A stretch of 64,000 nucleotides of DNA from Thermoplasmatales archaeon (GCA_014361195.1 JACIWA010000005.1:1-64000); one strand, 5' to 3'; positions 9,851-19,700 are shown, counted from the first letter of the stretch. Notes: generated by a model not told the origin, from the letters alone. A program made the numbers and translations.

Positions 9851-10420
9851 ATGGGAGACCCTAAATTTCCAAGAAAAAAATATGAAACACCTTCCCATCC
9901 CTGGCAGGCGGAAAGAATAGAAAGAGAAAAGGAAATCGTGCAAAAATATGGACTGATGAAAAAAAGGGAAATATGGCGAGCGGAAACAATATTGAGGAAA
10001 GTAAGAGAGCAGGCAAGAAGGCTCAGGGCGAGGGCGGGTGAGAGGCAGGCGGAAAAAGAAAAAGAGGCTTTGCTGAAAAAATTATATAATCTTGGCATTC
10101 TTCCAGAAAATGCAACACTTGAAGATGTTCTGGCCTTAAATGTAGAGCATATACTGGGGAGGAGATTGCAAACACTTGTATATCTCCATGGACTGGCAAG
10201 AAACCCAAAACAAGCTCGCCAGTTAATTGTTCATGGCCACATAGCAATTGATGAAAAGAAGGTAACAATCCCCTCTTATTTAGTTAGAAGGAGTGAGGAA
10301 GATAAAATTTCATATTCGCAAAAATCTCCTTTAAATAATGAACTGCATCCCGCTCGTCCTAAGAAAGAAGAGATTTTAGTGGCAAAAAAATTAGCAAAAG
10401 AAGCTCCAAAGGAGGTGTAA
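9851..10420 (+). CDS. rpsD: Small ribosomal subunit protein uS4
   Basis: The 189-residue archaeal S4 is a primary 16S rRNA binder. The N-terminus ([15 protein letters not shown]) and the S4 RNA-binding motif ([20 protein letters not shown], then [22 protein letters not shown]) are diagnostic. It starts 5 nt after S13 and is followed one base after its stop by S11. Confidence 0.96.
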   Translation: MGDPKFPRKKYETPSHPWQAERIEREKEIVQKYGLMKKREIWRAETILRKVREQARRLRARAGERQAEKEKEALLKKLYNLGILPENATLEDVLALNVEHILGRRLQTLVYLHGLARNPKQARQLIVHGHIAIDEKKVTIPSYLVRRSEEDKISYSQKSPLNNELHPARPKKEEILVAKKLAKEAPKEV

Positions 10421-10421
10421 A

Positions 10422-10805
10422 ATGGGAAAATGGGGAATCGCACACATTTTTTCATCGCATAATAACACAATAATTACAGTTACAGATATAACAGGAGCGG
10501 AGACACTTGCAAAATGCTCTGGAGGAATGGTTGTAAAATCAGATAAAGACGAGCCATCACCATATGCAGCAATGGTCGCTGCCCAGAGAGTTGCAGAAGA
10601 GCTAAAAGAAAAGGGAATAGATTCATTACATATAAAGGTAAGAGGAATAGGAAGAGGAAGGAGCAAGAGCCCTGGCCCAGGGGCGCAGGCAGCAATCAGG
10701 GCGCTGGCGAGGGCGGGCTTTAAGATAGGGAGAATAGAAGATGTCACGCCTTTGCCACATGATGGATGTAGGGAAAAGGGAGGAAAGCGCGGGAGAAGAG
10801 TATGA
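10422..10805 (+). CDS. rpsK: Small ribosomal subunit protein uS11
   Basis: The 127-residue protein of the 30S platform has the family text [19 protein letters not shown], the [18 protein letters not shown] segment and the C-terminal [18 protein letters not shown]. An AAAGGAGGT Shine-Dalgarno lies just before the ATG, at the end of the S4 gene. The stop overlaps the RpoD start by 4 nt. Confidence 0.96.
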   Translation: MGKWGIAHIFSSHNNTIITVTDITGAETLAKCSGGMVVKSDKDEPSPYAAMVAAQRVAEELKEKGIDSLHIKVRGIGRGRSKSPGPGAQAAIRALARAGFKIGRIEDVTPLPHDGCREKGGKRGRRV

Positions 10806-11581
10806 AGCTTTCATTTCTCGAGCTACAAGATAATTATGCAAAAATTTTATTTGAGGACACAACACCTCACTTTGTAAATGCTATAAGAAGGACTCTTATT
10901 TCAGACATTCCGAAGCTTGCGATAGAAAATGTGAAAATTTATGACAATACCTCTGCCCTTTTTGATGAAATAATTGCCCACCGCCTTGCTATGATACCTC
11001 TCCCAACAAAACTTGATTTACTTGTTCCTAGAAGCGAGTGCACATGCGATGGTAAAGGATGTCCCTCATGCACTGTTCATTATACTCTTAGCAAAGAAGG
11101 AGGAGGAACTGTTTATTCTGGTGACTTAAGAGCGGAGGACCCGATGTGGGAGGTTATTGATAAAAATATTCCAATTGTAAGACTGATAAAAAATCAGCGC
11201 CTCATACTTGAGGCGGAAGCAATACTCGGCACAGGAAAGGAGCACGCAAAATGGCAGGCGATATGTGGAATAGGATACAAATATTATCCAATAATTGATA
11301 TAGGGGAGAAATGCAATTTATGCGGTGAATGCATTAAAGCATGCCCAAGGAATATACTTGAAATTAAAGGCGACAAAATTATAGTCAAAAATGAAATAGA
11401 TTGCACTCTTTGCAAAAGTTGCGAAGAAGTGTGCAAGATAGGGGCTATAAAAGTGGAAGGAGACGAAAAAAGGATAATAATGCAATATGAAACAGATGGT
11501 TCAATATCTGCAAAAGAAGCATTGAAAGAGACATTAAAAATATTGAGAGAAAAATACGAAGAACTTGAGAAAATTTTATAA
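10802..11581 (+). CDS. rpoD: DNA-directed RNA polymerase subunit D, with two 4Fe-4S motifs
   Basis: The 259-residue archaeal homologue of bacterial alpha/eukaryotic Rpb3 nucleates RNA polymerase assembly with subunit L. Residues 1-60 carry the dimerisation text [19 protein letters not shown]; residues 78-95 carry a Cys-rich loop ([11 protein letters not shown]). Residues 165-225 form an inserted ferredoxin-like domain with two complete cluster motifs, [12 protein letters not shown] and [11 protein letters not shown]. Family members differ in retaining zero, one or two clusters, so two intact motifs suggest both are present here. The usual downstream genes (L18e, L13, S9, RpoN) are absent. Confidence 0.95.
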   Translation: MKLSFLELQDNYAKILFEDTTPHFVNAIRRTLISDIPKLAIENVKIYDNTSALFDEIIAHRLAMIPLPTKLDLLVPRSECTCDGKGCPSCTVHYTLSKEGGGTVYSGDLRAEDPMWEVIDKNIPIVRLIKNQRLILEAEAILGTGKEHAKWQAICGIGYKYYPIIDIGEKCNLCGECIKACPRNILEIKGDKIIVKNEIDCTLCKSCEEVCKIGAIKVEGDEKRIIMQYETDGSISAKEALKETLKILREKYEELEKIL

Positions 11582-12379
11582 AGGAAATCTCCAATCAATG
11601 CCTATTGTGCGAAATGATATTTTTGGAATAACTGGTAGTCTTCTTTTGTGCTCTGTTCTTTTTACCATTTCATATATCCTTTTAACTTCCTCAATGGCCA
11701 CGCCTGCTATCTTTGCTATTTCATCAAAGCTTTTCTGTCTTTCTAATCCATATAATATTTTATCCAGTTTTTCATAAGATATACCAAGCTCTTTTTCATC
11801 TGTCTGGCCCTTCCATAGGCCTGCGGTGGGTGGTTTTTTCAATATTTCTTCTGGTATCCCAACATATCTAGCAAGTTGATATACCTGTGTTTTATATAAA
11901 TCACCTATTGGAAGGATGTCGCTTGCCCCATCCCCATATTTGGTAAAATATCCAACCATAAGCTCTGTTTTATTTGATGCCCCGCAGACAAGGGCATTTT
12001 TTGAATTTGCAAATTGATAAAGAAATATCATCCTGAGTCTTGCTTTTATGTTTCCTAAAGTAATTTCATCCATTTCACCGCATGCATTTGTTATTGAATG
12101 AATCATTGGAGATAAATCAATAACTTTATAGGATATCTTCAAACTTTTTGCCATAAAGCGGGCGTGCTCAAAATCTTCAAGAGGAGTTGAAATATCTGGA
12201 AGGAAAATAGCATGAACATTTTCTTTTCCTATTGCCATTGTAGCTAATTTTGCAACAAGAGATGAATCTACACCACCAGATAGACCAATAACAATTTTAT
12301 CTCTCATACTCTTTTCCTTATATTCCCTTATGAAGTTCAATATAACATTGAGGACTTCTTCTTCATTTATATTTAGCAT
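11576..12379 (-). CDS. nadE: NH3-dependent NAD+ synthetase
   Basis: The 267-residue N-type ATP pyrophosphatase amidates deamido-NAD+ to NAD+. It has the PP-loop IGLSGGVDSSLVAKLA (about residue 32), the ALVCGASNKTELMVGYFTKYGDG segment, and DILPIGDLYKTQVYQLAR. It has no N-terminal glutaminase domain, so on its own it would use free ammonia. A nitrilase-superfamily gene closely resembling that missing domain is divergently transcribed 35 bp away. Its 3' end overlaps rpoD by 6 nt. Confidence 0.95.
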   Translation of the reverse strand: MLNINEEEVLNVILNFIREYKEKSMRDKIVIGLSGGVDSSLVAKLATMAIGKENVHAIFLPDISTPLEDFEHARFMAKSLKISYKVIDLSPMIHSITNACGEMDEITLGNIKARLRMIFLYQFANSKNALVCGASNKTELMVGYFTKYGDGASDILPIGDLYKTQVYQLARYVGIPEEILKKPPTAGLWKGQTDEKELGISYEKLDKILYGLERQKSFDEIAKIAGVAIEEVKRIYEMVKRTEHKRRLPVIPKISFRTIGIDWRFPL

Positions 12380-12414
12380 AAAAAGATATATTAAAAAAGA
12401 ATTTATTTCTTCCT
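12380..12414. promoter_or_regulatory. Compact shared divergent promoter between nadE and the glutaminase-like gene
   Basis: Only 35 bp separate the two start codons. A TATA-like gatatatt lies about 25-30 nt before the plus-strand ATG, and the minus strand reads AAATAAATT at about the same distance from the nadE ATG. The two promoters must overlap and neither mRNA has room for a leader. Confidence 0.5.
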
Positions 12415-13434
12415 ATGAAAATTTGCGCAGTTAGCATGAATCCAAAATTGATGGATAAGAAGAAGAATATAGAAAAAATGGAGAAATTTATAAAAAAGAA
12501 TGAAGCAGAGCTATATGTTTTTGGGGAAATGTCTTTAACCGGCTATTTATGCAGGGAGGAAATTTTTTCCCTTGCGGAGGGGAAAGACGGGAAATCAATA
12601 GAAAGAATTCAGGAAATATGCGAGGAAAAAGGAGTAATTTTTGGAATGCCTATTGAGGAAAGAAAAGGAATTATATATAATTCCGCTGTTTTTGTTAAGC
12701 CAGATAGTGTGGATATATATAATAAAAATTTTCTTGCAAATTTCGGACCATTTGAGGAAAAATTCTATTTTTCTCCTGGCAAAACCCTGCCTGTTTTCAA
12801 TTTCAAGGGATGGAAGATAGGAATTGTTATATGTTATGATATTTTCTTCCCTGAGCTAGTGAAGGGAATGGCATTAAAAGGAGCAGACTTGATTGTATGT
12901 ATATCCGCATCACCCTCCACTACAAGAAAGCAATTTGAAAATGTTCTCCCCGCAAGAGCAATAGAAAATACCGTATTTATCTGTTATTCAAATCTTGTTG
13001 GAGAGGAAAATGGCTTATCTTTCTGGGGAGGAAGCAGAGTATATAAGCCTAATGGAGAAATGATAAATAAAACAGAATATTTCAAGGAAGAAAGCATATT
13101 ATGTGAAATTGATATGAATGAATTAAAGGAGGCAAGAATTTCACGTCCTATACTCAGAGATACAACTTCAGATATATTCCTTGAATTATATAATATTTCA
13201 CGCTTTAAAGAGGTTTTCAATGAATACGTAAAAATCGGTATTGAAATGGGAGAAAAAGCTAAAAAAGAGATGAAAATAAGCGAGGTTGATTTATATGGAA
13301 ATGAAGATATAGCATTTGGAATAAAAATTGCAACAGGTTGCAAGGTAAATTTATATAAGAGTAATGAAATAAAAGCAATATTTAAAGGTGACAGGGAAAT
13401 TGAAATAAAGCCTGAAAACATCAAAACTTTTTAA
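12415..13434 (+). CDS. Carbon-nitrogen hydrolase, NAD synthetase glutaminase-domain-like
   Basis: The 339-residue nitrilase-superfamily amidohydrolase has the full catalytic triad: Glu38 (FGEMSLTGY), Lys104 (YNKNFLANFGPFEEKFYF) and Cys140 (IGIVICYDIFFPEL). The LTGY motif and the text NFGPFEEKFYFSPG closely follow the glutaminase domain of glutamine-dependent NAD synthetases (typically LTGYPPEDL and PNYGVFDEKRYF). It sits divergently next to nadE, so I infer that it supplies ammonia from glutamine to NadE. Residues about 265-339 are an extra C-terminal segment, rich in Lys and Glu, with IATGCKVNL; this weakly resembles part of an FmdE-type domain. Another amidase substrate remains possible. 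Confidence 0.8.
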   Translation: MKICAVSMNPKLMDKKKNIEKMEKFIKKNEAELYVFGEMSLTGYLCREEIFSLAEGKDGKSIERIQEICEEKGVIFGMPIEERKGIIYNSAVFVKPDSVDIYNKNFLANFGPFEEKFYFSPGKTLPVFNFKGWKIGIVICYDIFFPELVKGMALKGADLIVCISASPSTTRKQFENVLPARAIENTVFICYSNLVGEENGLSFWGGSRVYKPNGEMINKTEYFKEESILCEIDMNELKEARISRPILRDTTSDIFLELYNISRFKEVFNEYVKIGIEMGEKAKKEMKISEVDLYGNEDIAFGIKIATGCKVNLYKSNEIKAIFKGDREIEIKPENIKTF

Positions 13435-13456
13435 TAAGCCTTTGTATTCTATTTAA

Positions 13457-13463
13457 AGGGTGA
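13457..13463 (+). promoter_or_regulatory. Ribosome binding site that fixes the ftsZ start
   Basis: The AGGGTGA element sits 5 nt before the ATG at 13469. An in-frame GTG at 13460 lies inside this element and is therefore unlikely to be the start. Confidence 0.55.
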
Positions 13464-13468
13464 ATCTC

Positions 13469-14572
13469 ATGAAAAAATTCATAGAAGATGTGCTTGCAAG
13501 GGATGATGTGGTAAATCCTGAATTAAATGCAGAAGAAGAGAAGTTACTTCAGGAGAAAAATAAGGAGCTGGAAGAAATCCTCGCTGGACTGAAAACAAAC
13601 ATAAAAGTTGTTGGATGCGGAGGAGCGGGAACAAACACAATAGAAAGATGTTACGAGGCAAAAATATATGGAGCACACCTTATAGCATTAAACACCGATG
13701 CCCAGCACTTGCTCCATGCAAAAGTTCCTTACAAAATGTTGATAGGAAGGCATATAACAAAAGGATTCGGAGCGGGAGCTCTGCCAGAGAGAGGAAGAGA
13801 AGCTGCCATGGAAAGCGAGAGCGACATAAGAAAAATTCTTGAAGGAGCGGACATAGTATTTGTCACATGCGGGCTCGGCGGGGGCACTGGCACGGGCTCC
13901 GCCCCGGTGGTGGCGAGGATTGCCAAGGAGCTGGGGGCATTAACGCTGTGCATAGTTACGATGCCTTTCAGTGTTGAAGGAAGGATAAGGAGAGAGAATG
14001 CGGAAATGGGACTTGCACGCCTTAAGGAGGTTTCTGATACCGTAATTGTTATACCGAATGATAAACTGCTTGAGCTTGTTCCAAGATTGCCGTTGAATAA
14101 AGCGTTTAAGGTGGCGGATGAAATATTGATGAGGAGTATAAAGGGAATTACAGAAATGATTACAAAACCCGGCCTTGTAAATGTTGATTTTGCGGACTTG
14201 AAGACAATAATGAAGCGCGGAGGAGTTGCTATGATTGGGCTAGGTGAATCTGATAGCGATAACAGATGCATAGATGCGGTAAATGAGGCATTGTCTTCGC
14301 CTCTTCTTGAAGTAGATATAAGCGATGCAACAGGTGCCCTTATAAATGTTATAGGTGGAGAAGATATGACAATAAAAGAGGCGGAGGGAGTGGTGGAAGA
14401 GGTTTATTCAAGAATAAATCCTGATGCGGTAATAATATGGGGGGCGGGAATAGATCCAAATCTTAAGGGCACAGTGAAAGTAATGGTTGTTTTAACAGGA
14501 GTAAAATCAAAGCAAATATATGGTCCTCAGAGAGAAGAAGAAAAACCATTTGGAATAGATATGATAAGATGA
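13469..14572 (+). CDS. ftsZ: Cell division protein FtsZ
   Basis: The 367-residue tubulin-family GTPase forms the division ring. After a charged N-terminal extension (about 45 residues), it has [16 protein letters not shown], the tubulin signature [15 protein letters not shown] (about residue 130), the synergy-loop region and a short C-terminal tail ending IDMIR. The start at 13469 is chosen from the Shine-Dalgarno. The stop overlaps the secE ATG by 4 nt; the order FtsZ-SecE-Spt5-L11 is common in euryarchaea. Confidence 0.96.
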   Translation: MKKFIEDVLARDDVVNPELNAEEEKLLQEKNKELEEILAGLKTNIKVVGCGGAGTNTIERCYEAKIYGAHLIALNTDAQHLLHAKVPYKMLIGRHITKGFGAGALPERGREAAMESESDIRKILEGADIVFVTCGLGGGTGTGSAPVVARIAKELGALTLCIVTMPFSVEGRIRRENAEMGLARLKEVSDTVIVIPNDKLLELVPRLPLNKAFKVADEILMRSIKGITEMITKPGLVNVDFADLKTIMKRGGVAMIGLGESDSDNRCIDAVNEALSSPLLEVDISDATGALINVIGGEDMTIKEAEGVVEEVYSRINPDAVIIWGAGIDPNLKGTVKVMVVLTGVKSKQIYGPQREEEKPFGIDMIR

Positions 14573-14808
14573 GCCTAATAGAAAAATCTATTGAAAAACA
14601 AAAGAAAATAGAAGAGAAGCTGAGCAGGCTTGGCAAGGGAAAATATGGAAGAGTTCTACAACTTGCATCACATCCAGATGAAGATGATTACATGAAAACA
14701 TCTCAATTAACCGCCATAGGAATATTTTTGATTGGATTAATTGGCTTTATAATAATGATACTTGCAACAGTTTTTGCTCCATGGATTGCTAAAAGAATAG
14801 GGTTGTAA
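14569..14808 (+). CDS. secE: Preprotein translocase subunit SecE (Sec61 gamma)
   Basis: The 79-residue protein has an amphipathic N-terminal helix ([21 protein letters not shown]) and a single C-terminal membrane helix (about residues 48-70, [20 protein letters not shown]), the archaeal Sec61-gamma plan. It clamps the SecY channel. It overlaps ftsZ by 4 nt and is followed one base later by spt5. It is relevant to the many Sec-exported proteins in the window. Confidence 0.88.
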   Translation: MSLIEKSIEKQKKIEEKLSRLGKGKYGRVLQLASHPDEDDYMKTSQLTAIGIFLIGLIGFIIMILATVFAPWIAKRIGL

Positions 14809-14809
14809 C

Positions 14810-15253
14810 ATGCCGATTTTCGCAGTAAAAACTCAGGTTGGGCAGGAAGAGAATGTGCTAAATCTGCTTGAAAAAGCGAGTAAAAGATGCGGAAAAATAT
14901 ATGCACTTGTTGCCCCGAAAGAGTTGCGTGGTTATATATTTGTTGAAAGTGAAGATATAGATGTTATAAAGAGGATAGTAAGAAATATGAGATATGCAAG
15001 AGAAGTGCTTGAAAAGGAGATAAATATTGAGGAAATAGAGCATTTCCTTTTCCCACCATCTGCGGTTGCAAAAATTGATGAAGGAATGATTGTGGAGCTT
15101 GTAAGCGGTCCTTTTAAGGGAGAGAAAGCAAAAGTAATAAGAGTTGATGATACAAAAGAGGAAATAACAGTCGAGCTTTTAGATGCAATTGTCCCGATTC
15201 CAATAACTGTTAGGGGTGAGCAGGTTAGAGTGCTCAAGAAAAAGGAGGAATGA
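14810..15253 (+). CDS. spt5: Transcription elongation factor Spt5 (NusG)
   Basis: The 147-residue archaeal Spt5 has an NGN domain (residues 1-85: FAVKTQVGQEENVLNLL, then LRGYIFVE) and one KOW domain (about 90-147: GMIVELVSGPFKGEKAKVIRV). It binds the RNA polymerase clamp with Spt4 to raise processivity. The next gene, L11, starts within its last codons (4-nt overlap). Confidence 0.95.
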   Translation: MPIFAVKTQVGQEENVLNLLEKASKRCGKIYALVAPKELRGYIFVESEDIDVIKRIVRNMRYAREVLEKEINIEEIEHFLFPPSAVAKIDEGMIVELVSGPFKGEKAKVIRVDDTKEEITVELLDAIVPIPITVRGEQVRVLKKKEE

Positions 15254-15726
15254 ATATGGATGAAGTAGAAGTTCTCGTTGAAGGAGGAAAGGCAACACCT
15301 GGTCCTCCTATTGGGCCTGCGCTTGGCCCGCTGGGAGTGAATGTTGTGGAAGTGGTTAATAAGATAAATGAGCTGACCAAGGATTTCAAGGGAATGAAGG
15401 TACCGGTGAAAGTAATAGTTGATCCGAAGACAAGGAAGTATGAGCTGAAAGTAGGCACACCACCCGCATCCGCCCTTATTCTTAAAAAGGCAAATCTTGA
15501 GAAAGGAGGTGGAGATGCAATCGCTGGGAATATAACGATGAAAGATGTGATTGAAATCGCAAAGATGAAAAAGAGCGATGTTCTTGGAAAAACTCTTAAG
15601 AAAAAGGCAAAGGAAATAGTTGGAACATGTGTATCAATGAAAATAACTGTTGAAGGAGTAAATGCTAAAGAAATAATAAAAAGAATAGATGCGGGCGAAT
15701 TTGACCACTTATTTAAAGAGGATTGA
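15250..15726 (+). CDS. rplK: Large ribosomal subunit protein uL11
   Basis: The 158-residue protein of the GTPase-associated centre has VEVLVEGGKATPGPPIGPAL, then GVNVVEVVNKINELT and the C-terminal rRNA-binding text KKKAKEIVGTCVSMKITVEG. The second in-frame ATG at 15256 is an alternative start. The L1-L10-L12 genes that usually follow are not present; the block ends and a convergent secreted-protein gene follows after 23 nt. Confidence 0.96.
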   Translation: MNMDEVEVLVEGGKATPGPPIGPALGPLGVNVVEVVNKINELTKDFKGMKVPVKVIVDPKTRKYELKVGTPPASALILKKANLEKGGGDAIAGNITMKDVIEIAKMKKSDVLGKTLKKKAKEIVGTCVSMKITVEGVNAKEIIKRIDAGEFDHLFKED

Positions 15727-15749
15727 TTGGATTAAATTCATCTAGTGAA

Positions 15750-18700
15750 CTATGTTCTCTCACTAGTAGCTTTTCTCACTAAACTTAATATAAAGATATT
15801 AATTTCCTTTTCCGCCAAATTACCTGCAAGGTCTTTTGAAATAATTTTTATTTCATACTTGCCCCAAAACTTTTCATTTAATTTATATGCGTTTATTGTA
15901 TAAATTATTCCTGTTGTGCCTTCCGCTACTAGTTTCTCGCCAATGTAAAGGGTCATGTCTGAAACACCTGACCCACTATCTTTTGCATTTACAATAAAAG
16001 TTATTTCACTTATTGCAATAACTTTATTGCCAATTAGAGGTATTACTCGATGATTTGCTATATAAATTCCTGGTTTTGGTTTATCAATTAATATTTCTGG
16101 TGGAGATGAATCAACATTTAAGCTAATTTCTTTTACTTCTTCCCGCAAACCCGCATTATCTATACTGTAGAAATACAACACGTGCTTACCATCGCCTATA
16201 ACAAATGATTCTCTATATTCTCTCCACTCTTCATTATCCAGCCTATAAAATGTTTTTGCAACTCCACTCCCATTATCCACCGCCTCCAATCTAACTTTAA
16301 CTGGCCTATTATACCACCCATTATCTCCATCTGGCACGGAAGGATCAAGAATGCATGAAGTCGTTGGTCTGCATTCTCCTACATGCACCACAAATTTTTC
16401 AAATTTTCTATTGCCTACATTATCATATGCATTTAAATATATTTCATGGGTTCCATTTGAAAGTGTGAAAGGTGATTCAAATCTCCTCCAGTTGCCATCA
16501 TCTACTTTATAATCTATTTTCTTAATTCCACTTCCTTCGTCGTGCGCGTATAGGGATATCTGTGTAGAGTGTGAAATATAGTATATACCCCTGGATAATT
16601 CGAATAATCCTTCAAAATGAATTTCAACAGATGGAGGAGTGATATCAACAATATAAGTTTCAAAATTGTGAGGAGTTTCTTCATTTCCAGCCAAATCAAT
16701 TGCCCAATACTCTATAGTATATTTTCCTTCTTCAGTAAATAGCCAAACAAAAGTTATAATCTCATTCCATCCTCCTTCCCTCACTTCCCTATTGTTTTCC
16801 TTTCCATATATAATATAGAAAATCTTCCACGGGCCGACATCATCATCCGCATAAATATTAACTGTGCAAACTCTTGGCACAAATTGGGCTGGGTCTTCTC
16901 TTACAACAATCCATGACCATGGAGGTGAAATATCAAGCTTTAAATTAGTTGGGTCATTTTGTGGTGTGGTATTTGGATCATCTGTGGGCTGAGTAGCATC
17001 ATTTATCCCATCTCCATCTGTATCATAATACACATTACCTTGATTGGAAATAGTTCTACAGGTTGCATCGAGATTTACTCTAACCATGAAACTTATTTTT
17101 ATTGAGCTATTTGGAGGTATAACACCATTCCATATTATTTTGTCATTTATTGCATCGTATCCAATTCCATCTGAAATATCATCATCATTTGGCACATCAT
17201 TTATTTCGAGTGAATTAGCAACATAAGTAGTGCATGCAGGAATTTTATCTTCAAACTCATTTCCTGGATTATCATTTGAAGGAGCATTGCCTGTATTGTT
17301 GATCCATATTGTATATCTTATTATATCTCCTGGTTTTAGAGGTGGGCCATTTAAATCCTCTGCTATTTTTGGATCATAGATGTTTGGCATATCCTCTATT
17401 ACATTTACAAATTCTGTATCTATATCATATAATTCATATCCTAACTCATCTTCAGCTGTTACATTTACTTCATTAAATGTATCTGATGTTATTGATGTTA
17501 TATTTATATATATCCATGTTTCTCCTGGTTCAAGAATTCCATCTCCATCATCTCCAGATAAATAGATGAATGTTAAGCCTTGGCTATCAATTATTGATTT
17601 AATTGTTAAATTACAATCTCCACTATTTGTTATATTTAACCAATATGTTACTTCTTCTCCAATGTGAATTGTTTTTGGATATGCTTCTTTTGTTATGCTT
17701 ATGCTTGGATTTATTACATTTACAAATTCTGTATCTATATCATATAATTCATATCCTAACTCATCTTCAGCTGTTACATTTACTTCATTAAATGTATCTG
17801 ATGTTATTGATGTTATATTTATATATATCCATGTTTCTCCTGGTTCAAGAATTCCATCTCCATCATCTCCAGATAAATAGATGAATGTTAAGCCTTGACT
17901 ATCAATTATTGATTTAATTGTTAAATTACAATCTCCACTATTTGTTATATTTAACCAATATGTTACTTCTTCTCCACTGTGAATTGTTTTTGGATATGCT
18001 TCTTTTGTTATTCTTATTGATGGATTTATTACTTTAACATATGCACTATCTTCATCATAAACAATAATATAGCTTATATTTCCTTCAGCGGTTACATTTG
18101 CTAAATTTGTAAAATTTCCATTTCCGCTAACAGTAACATTAAAAGTAATATAAAACCATGTTGAATTCGAAAATGGCCCTGTCAAATTCCATGAAATATT
18201 ATTTCCCCACTGAATTGGATCACTTAAGTTTGTATCATTCTTTTTAGCAGATCCATTTATATAAATAAATGAATTTGGTAATATATCTGTAATATTTATA
18301 TAGGATAAATTCTCTGTCCCTGTGCTGATCACTGTTATATTAAAAGTAACTATATCTCCAGAATGAACAGTAACAGATTCACCCCAATATGAATTATTCC
18401 ATACAGTTTTACTTGCTGTTATGTTTGGATTTAGAGGAGCAGATATAACTGTTGTATTTTCCCATGTTTCATTATATATACCAGTCAAATTTGATAGATT
18501 TCCATATGTTACATTTGCATAATTATGCAAAATCGTATTATTTTCTAAAGACGAATTAACAAAAACACTTATATTTACACTCCATGAAGAATTAACGGAG
18601 AGATTGAAAATCCATGTATTATTTCCTTGTGTTGGTGATGGAGTTGAAGAGATAAAGCTTACATTTGAATCATAGATTTCTACCAATGTTACATTTGTAA

Positions 18701-19448
18701 GGTTTATTCCAACAGTATTATTAACCCATATAGTATAATTCAATATTCCTCCCGCATAAACAGGGTCAGGTTTATCGCTTTTTTCTATACTTAAATAAAC
18801 ATAAGGTGGAAAAAATGGCCCGAACGGGATATCACTTAAATCAGGACCATCTGTTGTTGGCATTTGCTCAAGATTTGGATTTTCTTGATCTGTTGCCCAA
18901 ACAAGTATATAAAAAGGATATGGATTTTCTATAGCCTCCCAGCTTATGTACATAAGCACACATTTACCAATTATTTCATATCCGCCTATGGAGCTATTAG
19001 TTATTAATCCACCACTATAATTTCCTTCCCACTCGCTAAACATACCATCCCCATCTAAATCCTTTAAAAGATAAACATCTCCAATCCCATCATCATTTGT
19101 GTCCTCAACAAAAAACAAATATTCTCCGCCCGTTATGGTCCCTCCCTGAACTCGCCCGTCTCCGTTCAAATCTATAAACCATTTATATCTCGTATCTTCG
19201 TGTTGAGTAAAATTTGGATATCCATAACAGCATAGCCTAAGATATAAATAGTTTTCATCCATCGCTATATAAGCATATTGAACATCTCTATAATCATCCT
19301 GCGCCCCACCTTCATTTCCATCGGTATCAATCAAAGTCCATTGACTTGGCCATCCAGATGGTGGCTGACCTAATATTTGGGAAATTAAACCATAGACTCC
19401 ATAACTGATAATAATTGCCACTATTACAATTAATAGCATCTTTTTCAA
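15750..19448 (-). CDS. Secreted DUF11/Ig-like repeat protein (1232 aa)
   Basis: It starts at a TTG (19448) placed 5-8 nt after GAGGCGAG; an in-frame ATG is three codons later. A signal peptide or anchor (residues 1-25) is followed by a domain of about 190 residues with many Asp-rich loops (DLNGDGR, DTNDDG, DLDGDG) that resembles CBM9/DOMON-like sandwiches. Next come DUF11-type repeats with LNYTIWVNN and ITNSGDCNL text, two of them nearly identical, then three or four Ig-like domains ending in DxAGN. There is no C-terminal anchor, cohesin or dockerin. Many N-x-S/T sequons suggest heavy glycosylation. It is the last gene of the minus-strand cluster, 252 bp after its neighbour. Function beyond a cell-surface or secreted adhesion-type protein is not known. 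Confidence 0.75.
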   Translation of the reverse strand: MKKMLLIVIVAIIISYGVYGLISQILGQPPSGWPSQWTLIDTDGNEGGAQDDYRDVQYAYIAMDENYLYLRLCCYGYPNFTQHEDTRYKWFIDLNGDGRVQGGTITGGEYLFFVEDTNDDGIGDVYLLKDLDGDGMFSEWEGNYSGGLITNSSIGGYEIIGKCVLMYISWEAIENPYPFYILVWATDQENPNLEQMPTTDGPDLSDIPFGPFFPPYVYLSIEKSDKPDPVYAGGILNYTIWVNNTVGINLTNVTLVEIYDSNVSFISSTPSPTQGNNTWIFNLSVNSSWSVNISVFVNSSLENNTILHNYANVTYGNLSNLTGIYNETWENTTVISAPLNPNITASKTVWNNSYWGESVTVHSGDIVTFNITVISTGTENLSYINITDILPNSFIYINGSAKKNDTNLSDPIQWGNNISWNLTGPFSNSTWFYITFNVTVSGNGNFTNLANVTAEGNISYIIVYDEDSAYVKVINPSIRITKEAYPKTIHSGEEVTYWLNITNSGDCNLTIKSIIDSQGLTFIYLSGDDGDGILEPGETWIYINITSITSDTFNEVNVTAEDELGYELYDIDTEFVNVINPSISITKEAYPKTIHIGEEVTYWLNITNSGDCNLTIKSIIDSQGLTFIYLSGDDGDGILEPGETWIYINITSITSDTFNEVNVTAEDELGYELYDIDTEFVNVIEDMPNIYDPKIAEDLNGPPLKPGDIIRYTIWINNTGNAPSNDNPGNEFEDKIPACTTYVANSLEINDVPNDDDISDGIGYDAINDKIIWNGVIPPNSSIKISFMVRVNLDATCRTISNQGNVYYDTDGDGINDATQPTDDPNTTPQNDPTNLKLDISPPWSWIVVREDPAQFVPRVCTVNIYADDDVGPWKIFYIIYGKENNREVREGGWNEIITFVWLFTEEGKYTIEYWAIDLAGNEETPHNFETYIVDITPPSVEIHFEGLFELSRGIYYISHSTQISLYAHDEGSGIKKIDYKVDDGNWRRFESPFTLSNGTHEIYLNAYDNVGNRKFEKFVVHVGECRPTTSCILDPSVPDGDNGWYNRPVKVRLEAVDNGSGVAKTFYRLDNEEWREYRESFVIGDGKHVLYFYSIDNAGLREEVKEISLNVDSSPPEILIDKPKPGIYIANHRVIPLIGNKVIAISEITFIVNAKDSGSGVSDMTLYIGEKLVAEGTTGIIYTINAYKLNEKFWGKYEIKIISKDLAGNLAEKEINIFILSLVRKATSERT
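17398..18027 (-). repeat. Two tandem 315-bp near-identical repeats (105 aa each)
   Basis: Copy one is 17398-17712 and copy two is 17713-18027. They differ at only a few bases; one change turns His-Ser-Gly-Glu-Glu into His-Ile-Gly-Glu-Glu. Each encodes one DUF11-like domain. The near identity points to a recent duplication or ongoing gene conversion. Confidence 0.9.
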
Positions 19449-19700
19449 GTTCTCGCCTCTTATTATATATAAATTCTAAATTTATAAATTTTTTCTAAAT
19501 TCTTCTTAAATTTTTAAGAAAAGCGGAATTAAACTTTCTAAATCTACAATAATTGAGAATTTTTTCAACTGAGAATCTGCGATTTTTATTCTTTTACCTT
19601 CTCTAATCTGGATTTTAATTAGCTCAAATTCAATACTTTCTTCTCTTAATCATTTCTGCAACTTAGTTTTGCTTTTTATCTTGTCTATTAGTAACGGTTA

